A stretch of DNA of 64,000 nt from Selenomonas sp. GACV-9 (GTDB taxonomy: Bacteria; Bacillota; Negativicutes; Selenomonadales; Selenomonadaceae), in the NCBI GenBank assembly GCA_900116485.1, contig FPAX01000008.1, forward strand, positions 34,005 through 98,004. Direction: 5' to 3'. This document shows, in pieces, positions 25,860-36,227 of the stretch. Every line of letters starts with the position of its first letter. Position 1 is the first letter of the stretch. The notes under the pieces are model-generated. The model saw nothing but the letters and a program-made list of their open reading frames with translations. It ran no database searches and was not told the DNA's origin. The translations under genes were made by a program, and so were the position numbers.

Positions 25860-27113
25860 TTGCAAAAATCCAATATCCCTCCACGGAGGGCACAGAAGAA
25901 ACGCCGCATTTGGCCCTGGCTTCTTCTGTTTTTTTGTTTTGCCGCAGCCGCCATCGGCGGTGCCCTTTTTGCCAGCAGCAGCCTGCTGGACAAGCCGATT
26001 GAGCATGCCATTGATGACGGTCTGCTGACTGCCAAGGACAAATCAACCATCATGATCATGGGCGTCGATGAGCGCGACGATGATGTGGGCCGCAGCGATA
26101 CGCTGATGGTCGCCTCGATTGACCCAAAGAAAAATCAAGCCTCGCTGCTGTCTGTTCCTCGCGATACCCGCGTGAAGATCAAAGGCCACGGCTTTGACAA
26201 GGTCAACGCCGCTTATGCCTATGGCAAGGAGCGGCTGACCCAGGATACCGTTGAGAATCTGCTCGGCGTGAATATCGACCACTATGTCATCATCAATACC
26301 AAGTCCTTTGCCAAGATCATCGACGCCCTCGGCGGCATCGATATCGATGTGCCCAAGCGCATGTATTATGAAGATCCTTGGGACGATGACGGCGGTCTGA
26401 TCATAGACTTCAAGCCAGGCATGCAACATATGGACGGCGCCAAGGCCATCACCTATGTGCGCTACCGCGATGAGGAAGGCGATCTCGGCCGCATCCGCCG
26501 CCAGCAGGACTTCATCAAGGCCTGCCTCGATAAGATGGTCTCACCGGCCATCATTCCGAAGCTGCCGACCATCATCCGTGAAGTCATGGATTCGATCCAG
26601 ACAGACCTGAGCTTCCGCCAGCTGCTCGAATTTGCCGGTACCCTCAAGGAGTCGAAGGCCAATGGTCTCAAGACCGACATGGTGCCAGGCCGTCCGCTCT
26701 ACATCGACGGCATCAGCTACTGGATCCCAGACCTCACGCAGCTGCGTTCCACGGTTGCCGAAACCCTCGACGTTACTATGAGCGCCAAAGTCCGCCACCG
26801 CCTCGAACAGGATGCCCGCGAGTATGAGAACTCCATCCCGGCCAATGCCAGTGAAGTTCCCGCCAGCGATACATCCATCGGCCGCAGCACAGAAAGCACC
26901 AAGAAAAACAAGTCCTCCGAAAACGTCAACAAGAAGCGCAGCGAATTGCGAGAGGACAGCGCCGACGAGAAGAAACGCAACAAAACGGGCGGCAGCAGCC
27001 GTTCAAGCCGCAGCGAAGCAGACAGCGACACCGGCAACAGTCGTGAAAACACACCGGCAGCCCCGGATCGCTCTACACCGAGCCGCTCAGCATCGCCAGG
27101 AAAAACTCAATAA
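25860..27113 (+). CDS. LytR-CpsA-Psr (LCP) family cell-wall polymer transferase
   Basis: A 417-residue protein with a short basic cytosolic start, one membrane helix (about 14-37) and an extracytoplasmic LCP domain (about 60-300). The motifs are MGVDERDDDVGRSDTLMV, SVPRDTRVKI (key Arg) and YVRYRDEEGDLGRIRRQQDF. The C-terminal tail (about 315-417) is low-complexity, rich in Ser, Arg, Lys and Asn. LCP proteins attach glycopolymers to peptidoglycan; in a diderm the substrate is uncertain. The start is taken as TTG at 25860, 7 nt from AAGAAGG; the ATG at 25854 is only one base from that site. Confidence 0.88.
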   Translation: MQKSNIPPRRAQKKRRIWPWLLLFFCFAAAAIGGALFASSSLLDKPIEHAIDDGLLTAKDKSTIMIMGVDERDDDVGRSDTLMVASIDPKKNQASLLSVPRDTRVKIKGHGFDKVNAAYAYGKERLTQDTVENLLGVNIDHYVIINTKSFAKIIDALGGIDIDVPKRMYYEDPWDDDGGLIIDFKPGMQHMDGAKAITYVRYRDEEGDLGRIRRQQDFIKACLDKMVSPAIIPKLPTIIREVMDSIQTDLSFRQLLEFAGTLKESKANGLKTDMVPGRPLYIDGISYWIPDLTQLRSTVAETLDVTMSAKVRHRLEQDAREYENSIPANASEVPASDTSIGRSTESTKKNKSSENVNKKRSELREDSADEKKRNKTGGSSRSSRSEADSDTGNSRENTPAAPDRSTPSRSASPGKTQ

Positions 27114-27121
27114 AGAAAGCC

Positions 27122-27168
27122 ATAGCGGCTGTTGCACCAGCGATTATCCTGCGTGCAACAGCCGCTAT
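27122..27168 (+). terminator. Terminator hairpin after the LCP gene
   Basis: atagcggctgttgcac (27122-27137) pairs perfectly with gtgcaacagccgctat (27153-27168), followed by a short TTTAT. Confidence 0.75.
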
Positions 27169-27225
27169 TTATGTATATAGACGCCTAGAATAGTCAAAAA
27201 CTATGGCGATATGAATATTCCATAT

Positions 27226-27253
27226 TTGTATTTCTTCTGCATTCCACTATAAT
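27226..27253 (+). promoter_or_regulatory. Possible promoter of the malic enzyme gene
   Basis: TTGTAT (27226-27231), a 16-bp spacer and TATAAT (27248-27253). The roughly 90-nt leader contains an imperfect inverted repeat, gattacacttt...aaaatgtaatc (27266-27318). Confidence 0.5.
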
Positions 27254-27346
27254 GAAATCTAGCTAATGATTACACTTTTGCATAACGTGTTATTGAATGC
27301 ACTTAGAAAATGTAATCCCCCCCAGATAGGAAAGGAAGTTATGACC

Positions 27347-28579
27347 ATGGATAATGTCAACGCGGCCGCTTTGGCCTTACATAAAGAATATCAGGGAAAG
27401 ATTGCCGTACAGAGCAAGGTTCCCCTGACAAGTGCACAGGATCTCACCCTCGCCTATTCTCCAGGTGTAGCCGCTCCCTGTGTCGAGATAAAGAATGATC
27501 CCAAGAAAATCTATGACTATACTGCTAAGGGCAATATGGTTGCTGTCGTGACCAACGGCTCGGCTGTCCTCGGCCTTGGCAATATCGGTGCTGGTGCCGG
27601 CCTGCCGGTCATGGAAGGCAAAGCCATCCTGTTCAAAGGCTTTGCCGGGGTCGATGCCGTCCCCATCTGCCTCGATACCCAGGACCCCTTCGAGGTCATC
27701 AAGGCCGTCGAACTCATGGCTCCGACCTTTGGCGGCATCAACCTCGAGGACATCAAAGCTCCCCAATGCTTTGACATCGAAAAAGCCCTCAAGAAGAGCC
27801 TCGATATCCCTGTATTCCATGACGATCAGCACGGTACGGCCATCGTCGTCGTCTCGGCCCTCATCAATGCCTTCAAGCTCACAGGCAAGACCTTTGCCGA
27901 TGCGAAGTTTGTCGTCAACGGTGCCGGTGCTGCCGGTCAGGCTATCACGCGCCTCATCTACAGCGCCGGCGGCCGCAATATCATCCTCTGTGACTCCCGC
28001 GGCGCTATCTACGAAGGCCGCCCGAACGGCATGAATCCATATAAGGAGGATATCGCCAAGATCACCAACCCGCAGAACGAAGCCGGCCCCCTCGAATCGG
28101 TCATCCGCAAGGCCGATGTGTTCATCGGCGTCTCGGTCGCTGGCTGCGTCACGCAGGATATGGTACGCACGATGAACCCAAATGCCATCGTCATGGGCAT
28201 GGCCAACCCCGAACCGGAAATCCTGCCCCAGCTGGCCAAGGAGGCTGGCGCCCGCATCGTCTGCACCGGCCGCAGCGACTACCCGAACCAGGTCAATAAC
28301 CTCCTGGCCTTCCCGGGCATCTTCCGCGGCGCCCTCGACGTCCGCGCCAGCGAGATCAACGAGGCCATGAAAGTCGCCGCTGCCAAGGCGATTGCCGACC
28401 TCATCAAGCCGGAGGAGCTCGACGAAGACCACGTCATCACGAGCCCGTTCAATCCCGAGGTCGCACCGGCAGTTGCCGCCGCCGTAGCCCATGCTGCCCG
28501 CCAGACCGGCGTCGCCCGCAACCGCGAGATGACCCCCGCGATAGTCGCAGAACATACGCGTCAGCTATTGGCTCAGTAA
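27347..28579 (+). CDS. NAD(P)-dependent malic enzyme (short type)
   Basis: A 410-residue malic enzyme that decarboxylates malate to pyruvate. It shows TLAYSPGVAAPCVEI (about 36-50), TNGSAVLGLGNIGA, the metal-binding FHDDQHGTAIV (about 155-165) and a Rossmann fold with VVNGAGAAGQAI (about 188-199). There is no phosphotransacetylase fusion, as in the short bacterial form. The start is taken as ATG at 27347, 8 nt after AAAGGAAG; an ATG two codons upstream is only 2 nt from that site. NAD versus NADP preference is not assigned. Confidence 0.92.
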   Translation: MDNVNAAALALHKEYQGKIAVQSKVPLTSAQDLTLAYSPGVAAPCVEIKNDPKKIYDYTAKGNMVAVVTNGSAVLGLGNIGAGAGLPVMEGKAILFKGFAGVDAVPICLDTQDPFEVIKAVELMAPTFGGINLEDIKAPQCFDIEKALKKSLDIPVFHDDQHGTAIVVVSALINAFKLTGKTFADAKFVVNGAGAAGQAITRLIYSAGGRNIILCDSRGAIYEGRPNGMNPYKEDIAKITNPQNEAGPLESVIRKADVFIGVSVAGCVTQDMVRTMNPNAIVMGMANPEPEILPQLAKEAGARIVCTGRSDYPNQVNNLLAFPGIFRGALDVRASEINEAMKVAAAKAIADLIKPEELDEDHVITSPFNPEVAPAVAAAVAHAARQTGVARNREMTPAIVAEHTRQLLAQ

Positions 28580-28584
28580 ACACA

Positions 28585-28620
28585 GAAACAGCCTTCCTTT
28601 TCAAGGAAGGCTGTTTTTTT
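28585..28620 (+). terminator. Rho-independent terminator of the malic enzyme gene
   Basis: acagccttcctt pairs with aaggaaggctgt and is followed by eight T. Confidence 0.9.
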
Positions 28621-28625
28621 TCTGG

Positions 28626-30605
28626 TCAGATCTTGAATCTGCTGACGGCTTCCTGCATCTTGCCAGCCAAAGTGGAAAGTGCCTGCGATGCTGCAGCAAT
28701 CTCCTCATTCGACGCCGACTGCTGTTCCGTTGCCGACGAAATCGACTGGGTGCTGTTGGACGTCTTGTTGCTTACATTGTCGATGGCATCTACTGCTGTG
28801 ACAATCTGCTCCGCTCCCGACGATACCTTGCTGACGGCCTCATTGATCTGCTCCATCTGCTTGTTGATATCATCGACCTTCGCCATGATGTCTTCAAACT
28901 GCACGCCGACATCACGGATAGCTTTCGTACCTTGCGTCACTTCATTTGTACCATTCTGCATGGACTCGACGGCCTGAGCCGTATCCTGCTGGATAGAGCT
29001 GATACGCGCCTTGATCTGCTCCGCCGATTCCTGAGACTCAGCAGCCAGCTTCCTGACCTCTTCGGCGACCACGGCAAAGCCGCGTCCCTGTTCGCCTGCC
29101 CGTGCTGCCTCAATAGCGGCATTGAGGGACAGCAGATTCGTCTGCTGGGCAATCGAGGAAATCGCCTCGACGATCTGACCAATCTGTTGCGAATTCTCGC
29201 CTAGTGCCTTGACCACAGCAGCCGATTCCAAAACACTCTTTTCGATGGAACCCATCTTGCGGATGGCTTCTTCCATCAAGTCAGCACCACGTTTTGCCGC
29301 CTCGGCCGTATGCGTGGAAGCTACCGTTACCTGTACGGCCTTTTCCGACATGATATCGATGTCGTGATAAACCCCGTCTACACTCTTCTTCGCCTTTTCA
29401 ACCTCACCGAGCTGCTGATCCACCTGTGTACTGACGTCGCCTACGGTTTCAGCGACATGCACGGCGGTATCTGCCGACTGCTGGGCATTGGCCGTCAACT
29501 CCTCCGAGGAAGCAGCTACCTGCTCCGCCGTCGTAGCCATCTGCGAGATCAGATTATGCAGATTATCCTTCATCGTATTGAAAGCACCTGTCAAGGAACC
29601 AATCTCGTCACTCGTTTCCACAGGCAGCGGCTTGAGCCCGAGATTTCCCTTAGCCATCTCAGCTGCATGTGCCTCAAGAGCCACCAGCGGGCGCGTAATA
29701 CGGCCAGCGAACTGGAAGCATACGCCTAGTACCAGGATAAGTCCGACCACCGTCAGGATGGCATATACCGTCTTGAGTGTCGTAACCGAAGCAAATACAT
29801 AGCTATAAGGAACACCCATGGCCAGCAGCCAGCCCGTGCTGGGCACCACCGTATAGCCGCAGATCATCTTGCCATCCCGCGGACTGTCAAAGACAAAGAC
29901 TCCTTTTTCCTTTTTCAGCATTTCTTCGAAATGAGTACCAATGCCTGGCAAGTCCTGGAACTTGGAACCAATAGCCTCATCCGTGCCAATGCCCAGGATC
30001 ATGCCGCTCTTATCTGCTACCGCCGCCATACCGGCCTCGCCATGGTATTTTAGCTTATCGACCTGGGCATCAACTACCGCCAAGTCGATATCCGTGCAAA
30101 TGTTACCGGCAAACTGTCCATCCTTCTTGAAAGGAGCCACCGCCGAAACTACCAATTTCCCCGTATTCTTGTCTACATACGGGTCCGTAAAGACCATCTT
30201 CCCAGCCTTCTTGCCATCATTATACCAAGGCCGGGTACGGGGATCGAGCGTGCCTGTACTCTTATTCTGCGTGCGGTAAGAGGCAAAATAACCATCTTCC
30301 ATTCCCACGTTGACATCGAGGATTTCCTTATCCGAAGCTCCGATAGCCAGCGAATCGATGCTCTTGGTCTTGGCTTCATCACCATTATATTCCGTCAGCA
30401 GATCAGCTGTATGCTGGGCCGATGTCCCTTTGGCCTGCAACCATCCGTCCATCTGCGAAGCAGCATCCCCCATCGTTGCCGTCAATTCCTGTTCTACTGC
30501 CTTTTCCAGATTCGTATCCGCCATGTAGAAACCGATGACAGATACTACCGCCAGTAATGCACCGATAACACCAGCCAATACATAGAATTTCTGCCTTATT
30601 CCCAT
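28626..30605 (-). CDS. Methyl-accepting chemotaxis protein with periplasmic Cache domain
   Basis: A 659-residue chemoreceptor. An N-terminal membrane helix (about 5-25) is followed by a periplasmic double-Cache-type sensor (about 30-275, with [13 protein letters not shown] and [14 protein letters not shown]). A second helix (about 280-302) leads to HAMP (about 303-355) and a signalling domain whose tip reads [20 protein letters not shown]. Ligand unknown; small organic acids or amino acids are typical for this fold. The start is ATG at 30605, nine nt after GAGAGG. No other chemotaxis gene is in the window. Confidence 0.93.
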   Translation of the reverse strand: MGIRQKFYVLAGVIGALLAVVSVIGFYMADTNLEKAVEQELTATMGDAASQMDGWLQAKGTSAQHTADLLTEYNGDEAKTKSIDSLAIGASDKEILDVNVGMEDGYFASYRTQNKSTGTLDPRTRPWYNDGKKAGKMVFTDPYVDKNTGKLVVSAVAPFKKDGQFAGNICTDIDLAVVDAQVDKLKYHGEAGMAAVADKSGMILGIGTDEAIGSKFQDLPGIGTHFEEMLKKEKGVFVFDSPRDGKMICGYTVVPSTGWLLAMGVPYSYVFASVTTLKTVYAILTVVGLILVLGVCFQFAGRITRPLVALEAHAAEMAKGNLGLKPLPVETSDEIGSLTGAFNTMKDNLHNLISQMATTAEQVAASSEELTANAQQSADTAVHVAETVGDVSTQVDQQLGEVEKAKKSVDGVYHDIDIMSEKAVQVTVASTHTAEAAKRGADLMEEAIRKMGSIEKSVLESAAVVKALGENSQQIGQIVEAISSIAQQTNLLSLNAAIEAARAGEQGRGFAVVAEEVRKLAAESQESAEQIKARISSIQQDTAQAVESMQNGTNEVTQGTKAIRDVGVQFEDIMAKVDDINKQMEQINEAVSKVSSGAEQIVTAVDAIDNVSNKTSNSTQSISSATEQQSASNEEIAAASQALSTLAGKMQEAVSRFKI

Positions 30606-30730
30606 AGTTCTCAACCTCTCTTCCTTATCACATATCCAATAACGGACAAAATTTCCCTATGGGCAATACTTCGACAAGCAACCGGAAAATCCTTTTTCAC
30701 CTGACAGGAAGATTCGTCATTTGATTTGTA

Positions 30731-30770
30731 TAAAAAAATAACAGGTTCCCTTAGGAACCTGCTATTTTTC
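30731..30770 (-). terminator. Rho-independent terminator of gyrA
   Basis: On the minus strand AGCAGGTTCC pairs with GGAACCTGTT, followed by ATTTTTTTATAC. The flanking A and T runs also pair. Confidence 0.85.
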
Positions 30771-30789
30771 TGCTCATCTATTCTTATAA

Positions 30790-33219
30790 TCAATCATTCT
30801 TCTGATCCATCGTAGCCATCGATGCGACTTTGTCATTTTCTGCCGTACTCATGAGCTTGACGCCCTGCGTATTACGGCTGATGACTGAGATATCCTCGAC
30901 ATTCGTGCGGATGACGATACCATCCGTCGTTATCAGCATGAGCTCCTGCTCCGGATGAACGACCTTGATGCCAACGACATAGCCGGTCTTATCCGTGACC
31001 TTCATGTTGATGAGGCCCTTGCCGCCACGCGTCTGGCTGCGGTATTCCTCCGTCGGCGTACGCTTGCCATAGCCACCTTCAGTAACCGTCAGTACCTCGG
31101 CATTATGCGTGAGGATATCCATGCCGACAACCTCATCGCCCATGCCAAGGCTGATGCCCTTGACACCGCGGGCCGTACGGCCCATCGCACGGACATCATC
31201 CTCGGAGAAGGCGATGGCTTTGCCGCCCTTTGTGCCTAGCATCAGATAGCTCTCGCCATCGGTGAACTTGACACCGATAAGGTCATCATCATCATCAAGA
31301 TTGATGGCAATCAAGCCGACCTTGCGGATGTTACTGAACTCAGACAAGCTCGTCTTCTTGACGATACCCTTGCGCGTTGCCATGAACAAGAAACGCTCCG
31401 GATCGAAGCCCTTGACCTGGATGATGGCCGTAATCTTCTCGCCCTGCTCAAGCTGCAGCAGATTGATGATTGCCGTGCCCTTCGCCTGGCGACTGGCCTC
31501 AGCGATCTCATAGGCTTTGAGGTTATATACGCGTCCACGCGTCGTGAAGAACAGGATTGTGTGGTGTGTCGTCGTGATGAGCATGTTCTCGACGAAGTCC
31601 TCTTCCTTTGTTCCCATTCCCTTAACGCCCTTGCCGCCGCGGTTCTGGCGACGATAAGTATCGAGCGGGATGCGTTTGATATAGTTGTTATGCGTGAGCG
31701 TGATGACGACATCTTCCTCAGCGATGAGGTCCTCGACATCAATCTCGGACGTATCGATCGTGAGTTTCGTGCGGCGCTCATCGCCATATTTCTCTTTGAC
31801 AGCCGTGAGCTCATCCTTGATGATGCCCAGGATGCGCTGCTCATCGGCGAGGATCGCCTTGTACTCCTCGATAGCCTTCAAGACTTCCTGATACTCCTCC
31901 TGGATCTTGTCGCGCTCGAGACCGGTCAGGCGCTGCAAGCGCAGGTCAAGGATGGCCTGGGCCTGTTTCTCGCTGAGCTTGAAGCCAGACATCAGGGCCT
32001 CGCGGGCGATATCCGCCGTGCGGCTCTCGCGGATGGTGGTGATGACTGCATCGAGATGATCGAGGGCAATCGTCAAACCTTCGAGGATATGCGCGCGGGC
32101 CTCAGCCTTGGCGAGCTCGTATTTCGTCCGGCGGATGATGACATCTTCCTGATGCTTGATGTAGTAGTGCAGGACCTGCTTGAGGTTCAGCACCTGCGGC
32201 TTGCCATCGACAAGCGCCAGCATGATGACACCAAAGCTCTCCTGGAGCTGGGTGTGCTTGTAGAGCTGGTTCAGGATGACGTTCGGATTGGAGTCCTTGC
32301 GCAGGTCGACAACCACGCGCATACCATTGCGGTCAGACTCATCGCGCAGATCCGTGATGCCCTCGATCTGCTTGTCGCGGACGAGCTGGGCAATCTTCTC
32401 GACCAGACGGGCCTTATTGACCTGATACGGCAGCTCCGTCACGATGATGCGCGGCTTGCCATTCGACAGCGTCTCGATATGCGCATTGGCACGCATCTTG
32501 ATGATGCCGCGGCCCGTCGTGTACGCCTGGCGGATACCCTCTTTGCCGAGGATAAGGCCAGCCGTCGGGAAATCCGGTCCCTTGATGACCGTCATGAGCT
32601 CATCGACGGTCGCATCCGGATTATCGATGAGCATCAGCGTGCCATCGATGACCTCGCCCATGTTATGCGGCGGGATATTCGTCGCCATGCCGACAGCAAT
32701 ACCAGAGGTACCATTTACCAGAAGCTGCGGGAACTTCGCCGGCAGCACCGACGGCTCCTTCATCGACTCATCGTAGTTCGGCACGAACTCGACCGTGTCC
32801 TTGTCGATATCCTGCAGCATGAGCTCGGAAATCTTCGACATACGGACCTCAGTATAACGCATTGCTGCTGCCGGGTCACCATCGACAGAACCAAAGTTGC
32901 CGTGGCCGTCAGCCAGCATATAGCGCATCGAGAAATCCTGTGCCATACGCACGATGGCATCATATACCGAGGAATCACCATGCGGGTGATATTTACCGAG
33001 AACTTCGCCGACGATACGCGCCGACTTCTTGTACGGTTTGTTGGAACCCATGCCGGCTTCCTGCATCGCATAAAGGATGCGACGATGTACCGGCTTCAGG
33101 CCGTCACGGACATCTGGCAGTGCACGGGCAACGATAACGCTCATCGCATAATCGATGTAGCAGTTCTTCATCTCATGCTCCAGATTGACCGGGACTATCT
33201 TTCCCTGACCAAAATCCAC
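30790..33219 (-). CDS. gyrA: DNA gyrase subunit A
   Basis: An 809-residue GyrA, the DNA-cleaving subunit of the supercoiling gyrase. The catalytic Tyr is Y122 in MRYTEVRMS. The region [10 protein letters not shown] keeps Ser83 and Asp87 in E. coli numbering. The C-terminal beta-pinwheel includes a GyrA box near residue 535 ([11 protein letters not shown]). The start is GTG at 33219, with GAGGTGA upstream. Unlike in many Firmicutes, it is not next to gyrB (16 kb away). Confidence 0.97.
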   Translation of the reverse strand: MDFGQGKIVPVNLEHEMKNCYIDYAMSVIVARALPDVRDGLKPVHRRILYAMQEAGMGSNKPYKKSARIVGEVLGKYHPHGDSSVYDAIVRMAQDFSMRYMLADGHGNFGSVDGDPAAAMRYTEVRMSKISELMLQDIDKDTVEFVPNYDESMKEPSVLPAKFPQLLVNGTSGIAVGMATNIPPHNMGEVIDGTLMLIDNPDATVDELMTVIKGPDFPTAGLILGKEGIRQAYTTGRGIIKMRANAHIETLSNGKPRIIVTELPYQVNKARLVEKIAQLVRDKQIEGITDLRDESDRNGMRVVVDLRKDSNPNVILNQLYKHTQLQESFGVIMLALVDGKPQVLNLKQVLHYYIKHQEDVIIRRTKYELAKAEARAHILEGLTIALDHLDAVITTIRESRTADIAREALMSGFKLSEKQAQAILDLRLQRLTGLERDKIQEEYQEVLKAIEEYKAILADEQRILGIIKDELTAVKEKYGDERRTKLTIDTSEIDVEDLIAEEDVVITLTHNNYIKRIPLDTYRRQNRGGKGVKGMGTKEEDFVENMLITTTHHTILFFTTRGRVYNLKAYEIAEASRQAKGTAIINLLQLEQGEKITAIIQVKGFDPERFLFMATRKGIVKKTSLSEFSNIRKVGLIAINLDDDDDLIGVKFTDGESYLMLGTKGGKAIAFSEDDVRAMGRTARGVKGISLGMGDEVVGMDILTHNAEVLTVTEGGYGKRTPTEEYRSQTRGGKGLINMKVTDKTGYVVGIKVVHPEQELMLITTDGIVIRTNVEDISVISRNTQGVKLMSTAENDKVASMATMDQKND

Positions 33220-33249
33220 ATTCTCACCTCAAAACAAATTCTTAGCTTA

Positions 33250-33290
33250 CAAAGTAAAAGCCTTCCCCTCTGAGGAAGGCTTAAAAAAGA
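33250..33290 (-). terminator. Hairpin between the ppx-like gene and gyrA
   Basis: aagccttcc pairs with ggaaggctt, with T-rich flanks on the minus strand (TTTTACTTT) and A-rich flanks on the other side. It probably ends transcription of the upstream ppx-like gene. Confidence 0.65.
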
Positions 33291-33360
33291 CTTTTCAGTA
33301 CCTTATATTTTACCATAAAAAGGGCAGAAATCCAAACAAATACTGCCAGAACCTGCTGTT

Positions 33361-34275
33361 TCAGGGCTGATTGCCGATGATCTGGTCGTAAATATAGCCC
33401 TCGCGCACCCCGGAATCGCTGTAGGTGATGATCTGGCTCTTGAACCTGCGAGCTAGCACATCGGCGATTATGAGCCCCGGGACGATCGTGTGCATGCGCT
33501 CAGGCACAGCCCGCATCAGCATGATGGCCATATCCTGCGTCATATCCTGATTGCTCGTGAACGTACCGATGATGGCCCTGAGCCGCTTGGTTTCCATGCG
33601 GGTATTAGCCGCCGGCTGATTGAACATGATATTGTAGAGGGCCGATGCCCCCTTGAACGTACCGCCAATGCCTGCTATCTCAGCCTCATTGACATCAGCA
33701 AAGTCCTTGGCCGCCTGGATTGTAGCCTTAGCCTCCGCCCGCATCGCCATGCACTCCTCTATGGACGGCAGGATTTTCTTGACGTACTTCGTACGAAAAC
33801 CCAGCGACCCCAGTGGCAGGCTTGTCTTATGCTGGATCTGCCGCTCGCGATAGGTCACGATTTCCGTACTGCCGCCACCGATATCGATGAGCAGCCCCGA
33901 CTCCGCCTGCAGGTTATGCGTCGCGCCAATGAAATCGAACGTCGCCTCTTCATCGCCCGAGATTACCCGTATGGAAAGGCCGGTCCGCTGCTCGATCTCG
34001 CCTACGGCCGCCCGGCTGTTCTTTGCATTGCGCAGCGCCGCTGTCGTAAAGGCCGTCACCGCCGTGATGCGGAATGTCGCGAGGAAATCCTTGAACTCCT
34101 CAAGTATCGCCACCGCCTTGTCGATGCCCTGCTGCTGCATCACGCCATCCTGCAGATAGCCTGCCAGCCCCACCGTATGCTTTTTCTTCAGCAGCATCTC
34201 GATGTGGCTGCCCTCAATCAGATAGATGGCCATGCGCACCGTATTCGAACCGATATCTATGATTCCATGAAGCAT
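33361..34275 (-). CDS. Ppx/GppA-family phosphatase (short form)
   Basis: A 304-residue actin-like-fold hydrolase acting on polyphosphate or pppGpp. Signatures are IDIGSNTVRMAIY (phosphate-1 loop, about 6-18), AVTAFTTAALRNAKN and IDIGGGSTEIV (about 139-149). It lacks the C-terminal HD-type domain of long exopolyphosphatases, so it is the short form. It is in tandem with the threonine-synthase-like gene (26 bp gap). Which of the two activities it has is undecided. Confidence 0.85.
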   Translation of the reverse strand: MLHGIIDIGSNTVRMAIYLIEGSHIEMLLKKKHTVGLAGYLQDGVMQQQGIDKAVAILEEFKDFLATFRITAVTAFTTAALRNAKNSRAAVGEIEQRTGLSIRVISGDEEATFDFIGATHNLQAESGLLIDIGGGSTEIVTYRERQIQHKTSLPLGSLGFRTKYVKKILPSIEECMAMRAEAKATIQAAKDFADVNEAEIAGIGGTFKGASALYNIMFNQPAANTRMETKRLRAIIGTFTSNQDMTQDMAIMLMRAVPERMHTIVPGLIIADVLARRFKSQIITYSDSGVREGYIYDQIIGNQP

Positions 34276-34301
34276 ATTGTCACTCCCGCCAGGATTTCTG
34301 C

Positions 34302-35297
34302 TTAACGTTTAAGACCATTGCCCGTAAGGGGAATGACCACGCGATAATTGTCCGGTTTGCCAGACTGGAAGAACTTCTCAGCACCAGCCAGGGCAGCAGC
34401 CGAAGTCATCTCCACATAGATGCCACAATGTGCCAGATGTTTCTTGGCCCGCAGTATCTCGCTGTCCTCGATCGTCACGACATCGCCATTGCTTGCCTTG
34501 ATAGCCTCCAGCATCCAGCTAAGACGTTTTGGCTTCTCTATGCGGATGGCCTCAGCGATAGTCGTCTTCTTCGGCTGCTCGGGCAGGTCATGGAACGCAT
34601 CATAAAGCGGCGCACACTTGCGGCTCTGGACCGCCACGAAATGCGGCAGACGGCCAATCTCCATAAAGCCCAGGAACAGACCAATCAGCAGCGTGCCGTT
34701 GCCTACCGGCACAAAAATATAGTCGGGCACATGACCGCCAAGCTGGTCATACATCTCCCTGGCAATCGACTTCATCCCCTCGAAGAACAAAGGATTGTAG
34801 ACATGCGAAGCATAATAAGCATCCCCAAGATTCTTCTTGACCACGGCACAAGCATTCATGCGGCCGTTGGCAACCTTTACGATCTTGGCACCATAGGCCT
34901 CTATCTGCGTGACAAGCTCGTTCGACACATCATCGGGAACATAGACAGTGCAATCTATCCCGGCTGCCGCCGCATAAGCTGCGATAGCCGCACCAGCATT
35001 GCCCGCCGAGTCAAGTGCGATCTTCTTGATGCCCAGATGATGGATCTCATTGATCAGCGTATAGGCACCGCGATCCTTGAAGGACCCCGTCGGCAGCAGG
35101 TTCTCCAGCTTCAGCAGGAAATCCAGCTTGCCATCCTTGAAGGGCAGCAGTGGCGTCTGGAACCCGCCCAGACTGATCTCGCGAACCGGTTCATCATCGA
35201 CATCTTTATGCAACCGGAACATGCCACCACACTCGCACATATAGGAATGACTGTTCAATGGATACTGTTTCTTACATTTCTCACAATAAAAGTACAT
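34302..35297 (-). CDS. Threonine-synthase-like PLP enzyme with N-terminal zinc ribbon
   Basis: 331 residues. A short N-terminal zinc-ribbon-like motif (CEKCKKQYP...CECGG, about 5-24) is followed by a fold-type-II PLP enzyme. The Schiff-base lysine is in PTGSFKDRGAY (about 69-79), and the phosphate loop is VPVGNGTLLIG (about 196-206). Threonine synthases of this class carry the same ribbon, but at about 330 residues this one is shorter than many, and related enzymes such as cysteate synthase look alike. The start is ATG at 35297, 7 nt after GAGGGGG. Confidence 0.75.
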   Translation of the reverse strand: MYFYCEKCKKQYPLNSHSYMCECGGMFRLHKDVDDEPVREISLGGFQTPLLPFKDGKLDFLLKLENLLPTGSFKDRGAYTLINEIHHLGIKKIALDSAGNAGAAIAAYAAAAGIDCTVYVPDDVSNELVTQIEAYGAKIVKVANGRMNACAVVKKNLGDAYYASHVYNPLFFEGMKSIAREMYDQLGGHVPDYIFVPVGNGTLLIGLFLGFMEIGRLPHFVAVQSRKCAPLYDAFHDLPEQPKKTTIAEAIRIEKPKRLSWMLEAIKASNGDVVTIEDSEILRAKKHLAHCGIYVEMTSAAALAGAEKFFQSGKPDNYRVVIPLTGNGLKR

Positions 35298-35398
35298 GCA
35301 TAAGCCCCCTCTTCCATTAATCTCTTGCCTTAGTTATTCGTCAAATCTGGACAATTCCCTTTACACTTTAGCCCAAAAAAATTAATAAAATTTCCCTA

Positions 35399-35427
35399 TT
35401 GAAATACATTAGCAAATGTTGTATTAT
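35399..35427 (+). promoter_or_regulatory. Promoter of a possible small RNA
   Basis: TTGAAA (35399-35404), a 17-bp spacer and TATTAT (35422-35427). It is followed at once by two stable hairpins and no open frame of note. Confidence 0.55.
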
Positions 35428-35433
35428 ATTCAT

Positions 35434-35523
35434 GGGAGAACAACAACATGTTGTATATGTTGTTGTAGGCAGAAGGTATAGAGGCGGCAAAAGCGGGAAC
35501 GTTCGGTTGTTCCCGCTTTTGTA
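35434..35523 (+). ncRNA. Candidate small RNA or leader with two hairpins
   Basis: Downstream of the promoter, acaacaacat (35440-35449) and atgttgttgt (35457-35466) form a perfect 10-bp stem. A terminator-like stem, aaaagcgggaac/gttcccgctttt (35489-35520), follows and ends TTTTG. The unit lies in the gap before the kinase-like gene (start 35595). It may be a free small RNA or an attenuated leader of that gene. The start is estimated from the -10 box. Confidence 0.45.
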
Positions 35524-35594
35524 TTGCCCGTAATCCTGTGCTAAAATAAACCTGTAAGATCACTATGAATCGGAACAATAAGGATGAATATACT

Positions 35595-36191
35595 ATGACA
35601 AACAAGATTTATGCACTAGTAGGGCCCCATGCTGCCGGCAAATCAACACTGGCCGCGCACCTCATTTCCATGGGCATCCATTTTATCCCGACATACACGA
35701 CTTATGTCTTTCCCGAGCGCGGCAAGGCTCATCAGAAATCGCCCAGCGCGAAACTCTATCGCAGCGTGAGCCGGGAAGAATTCAATACACTCGACCTTGT
35801 CGTGCAGTTCACGCACAAAGGAGATTCCTTCGGCATCCGCAAGGACGATATCCTCAACTCACTCAAGGACCACCAGATCAGTGTCATGGTCCTCGAGACC
35901 AACGGCATCAAGCAGCTCAATAAACTCATCAAGAAAAAGCTCGCCACCGTCTACCTGATGGTCGACTACGTCGCGCTCGTGGATCGCATGCTCGATAGCG
36001 GCTACTCCAACGAGGAAATCAAATATCATCTCCAGTATGCCGAAAACAACAAGGAATTCGACAGCTGGAAAATCGCCACCCATGTCATCAAGAATACCGG
36101 AACGCCGGAAATGGCCCTCGTCCAAATCCTGTCGATCATGGGACTTACCACAGTCGTCCCTCAGGACAAATTCAATGCCATGATAAGATAA
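35595..36191 (+). CDS. Guanylate-kinase-like P-loop protein (divergent)
   Basis: 198 residues. The P-loop GPHAAGKST (about 9-17) and a segment resembling the GMP-binding region (YTTYVFPERGKAH, VSREEF at about 60-65) suggest a guanylate-kinase-like fold. Arginines and the Tyr/Ser set that hold GMP are not clearly kept, so the substrate may differ. The start is ATG at 35595; AAGGA is 11 nt upstream. It is a stand-alone gene between the possible small RNA and tadG; a typical gmk is not otherwise visible. Confidence 0.6.
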   Translation: MTNKIYALVGPHAAGKSTLAAHLISMGIHFIPTYTTYVFPERGKAHQKSPSAKLYRSVSREEFNTLDLVVQFTHKGDSFGIRKDDILNSLKDHQISVMVLETNGIKQLNKLIKKKLATVYLMVDYVALVDRMLDSGYSNEEIKYHLQYAENNKEFDSWKIATHVIKNTGTPEMALVQILSIMGLTTVVPQDKFNAMIR

Positions 36192-36227
36192 TCTAACACC
36201 TTTATTATTTTCATATTTCGTATTGAT

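Noticed and set aside
30611..30793. A 60-codon frame between the chemoreceptor and gyrA
   Set aside because: It runs through the gyrA terminator and the chemoreceptor ribosome site.
31561..33273. A 570-codon frame on the plus strand opposite gyrA
   Set aside because: It is fully antisense to a certain gyrA; the composition (Asp, Arg, His, Leu, Ile repeats) is the usual shadow of a GC-rich coding strand.
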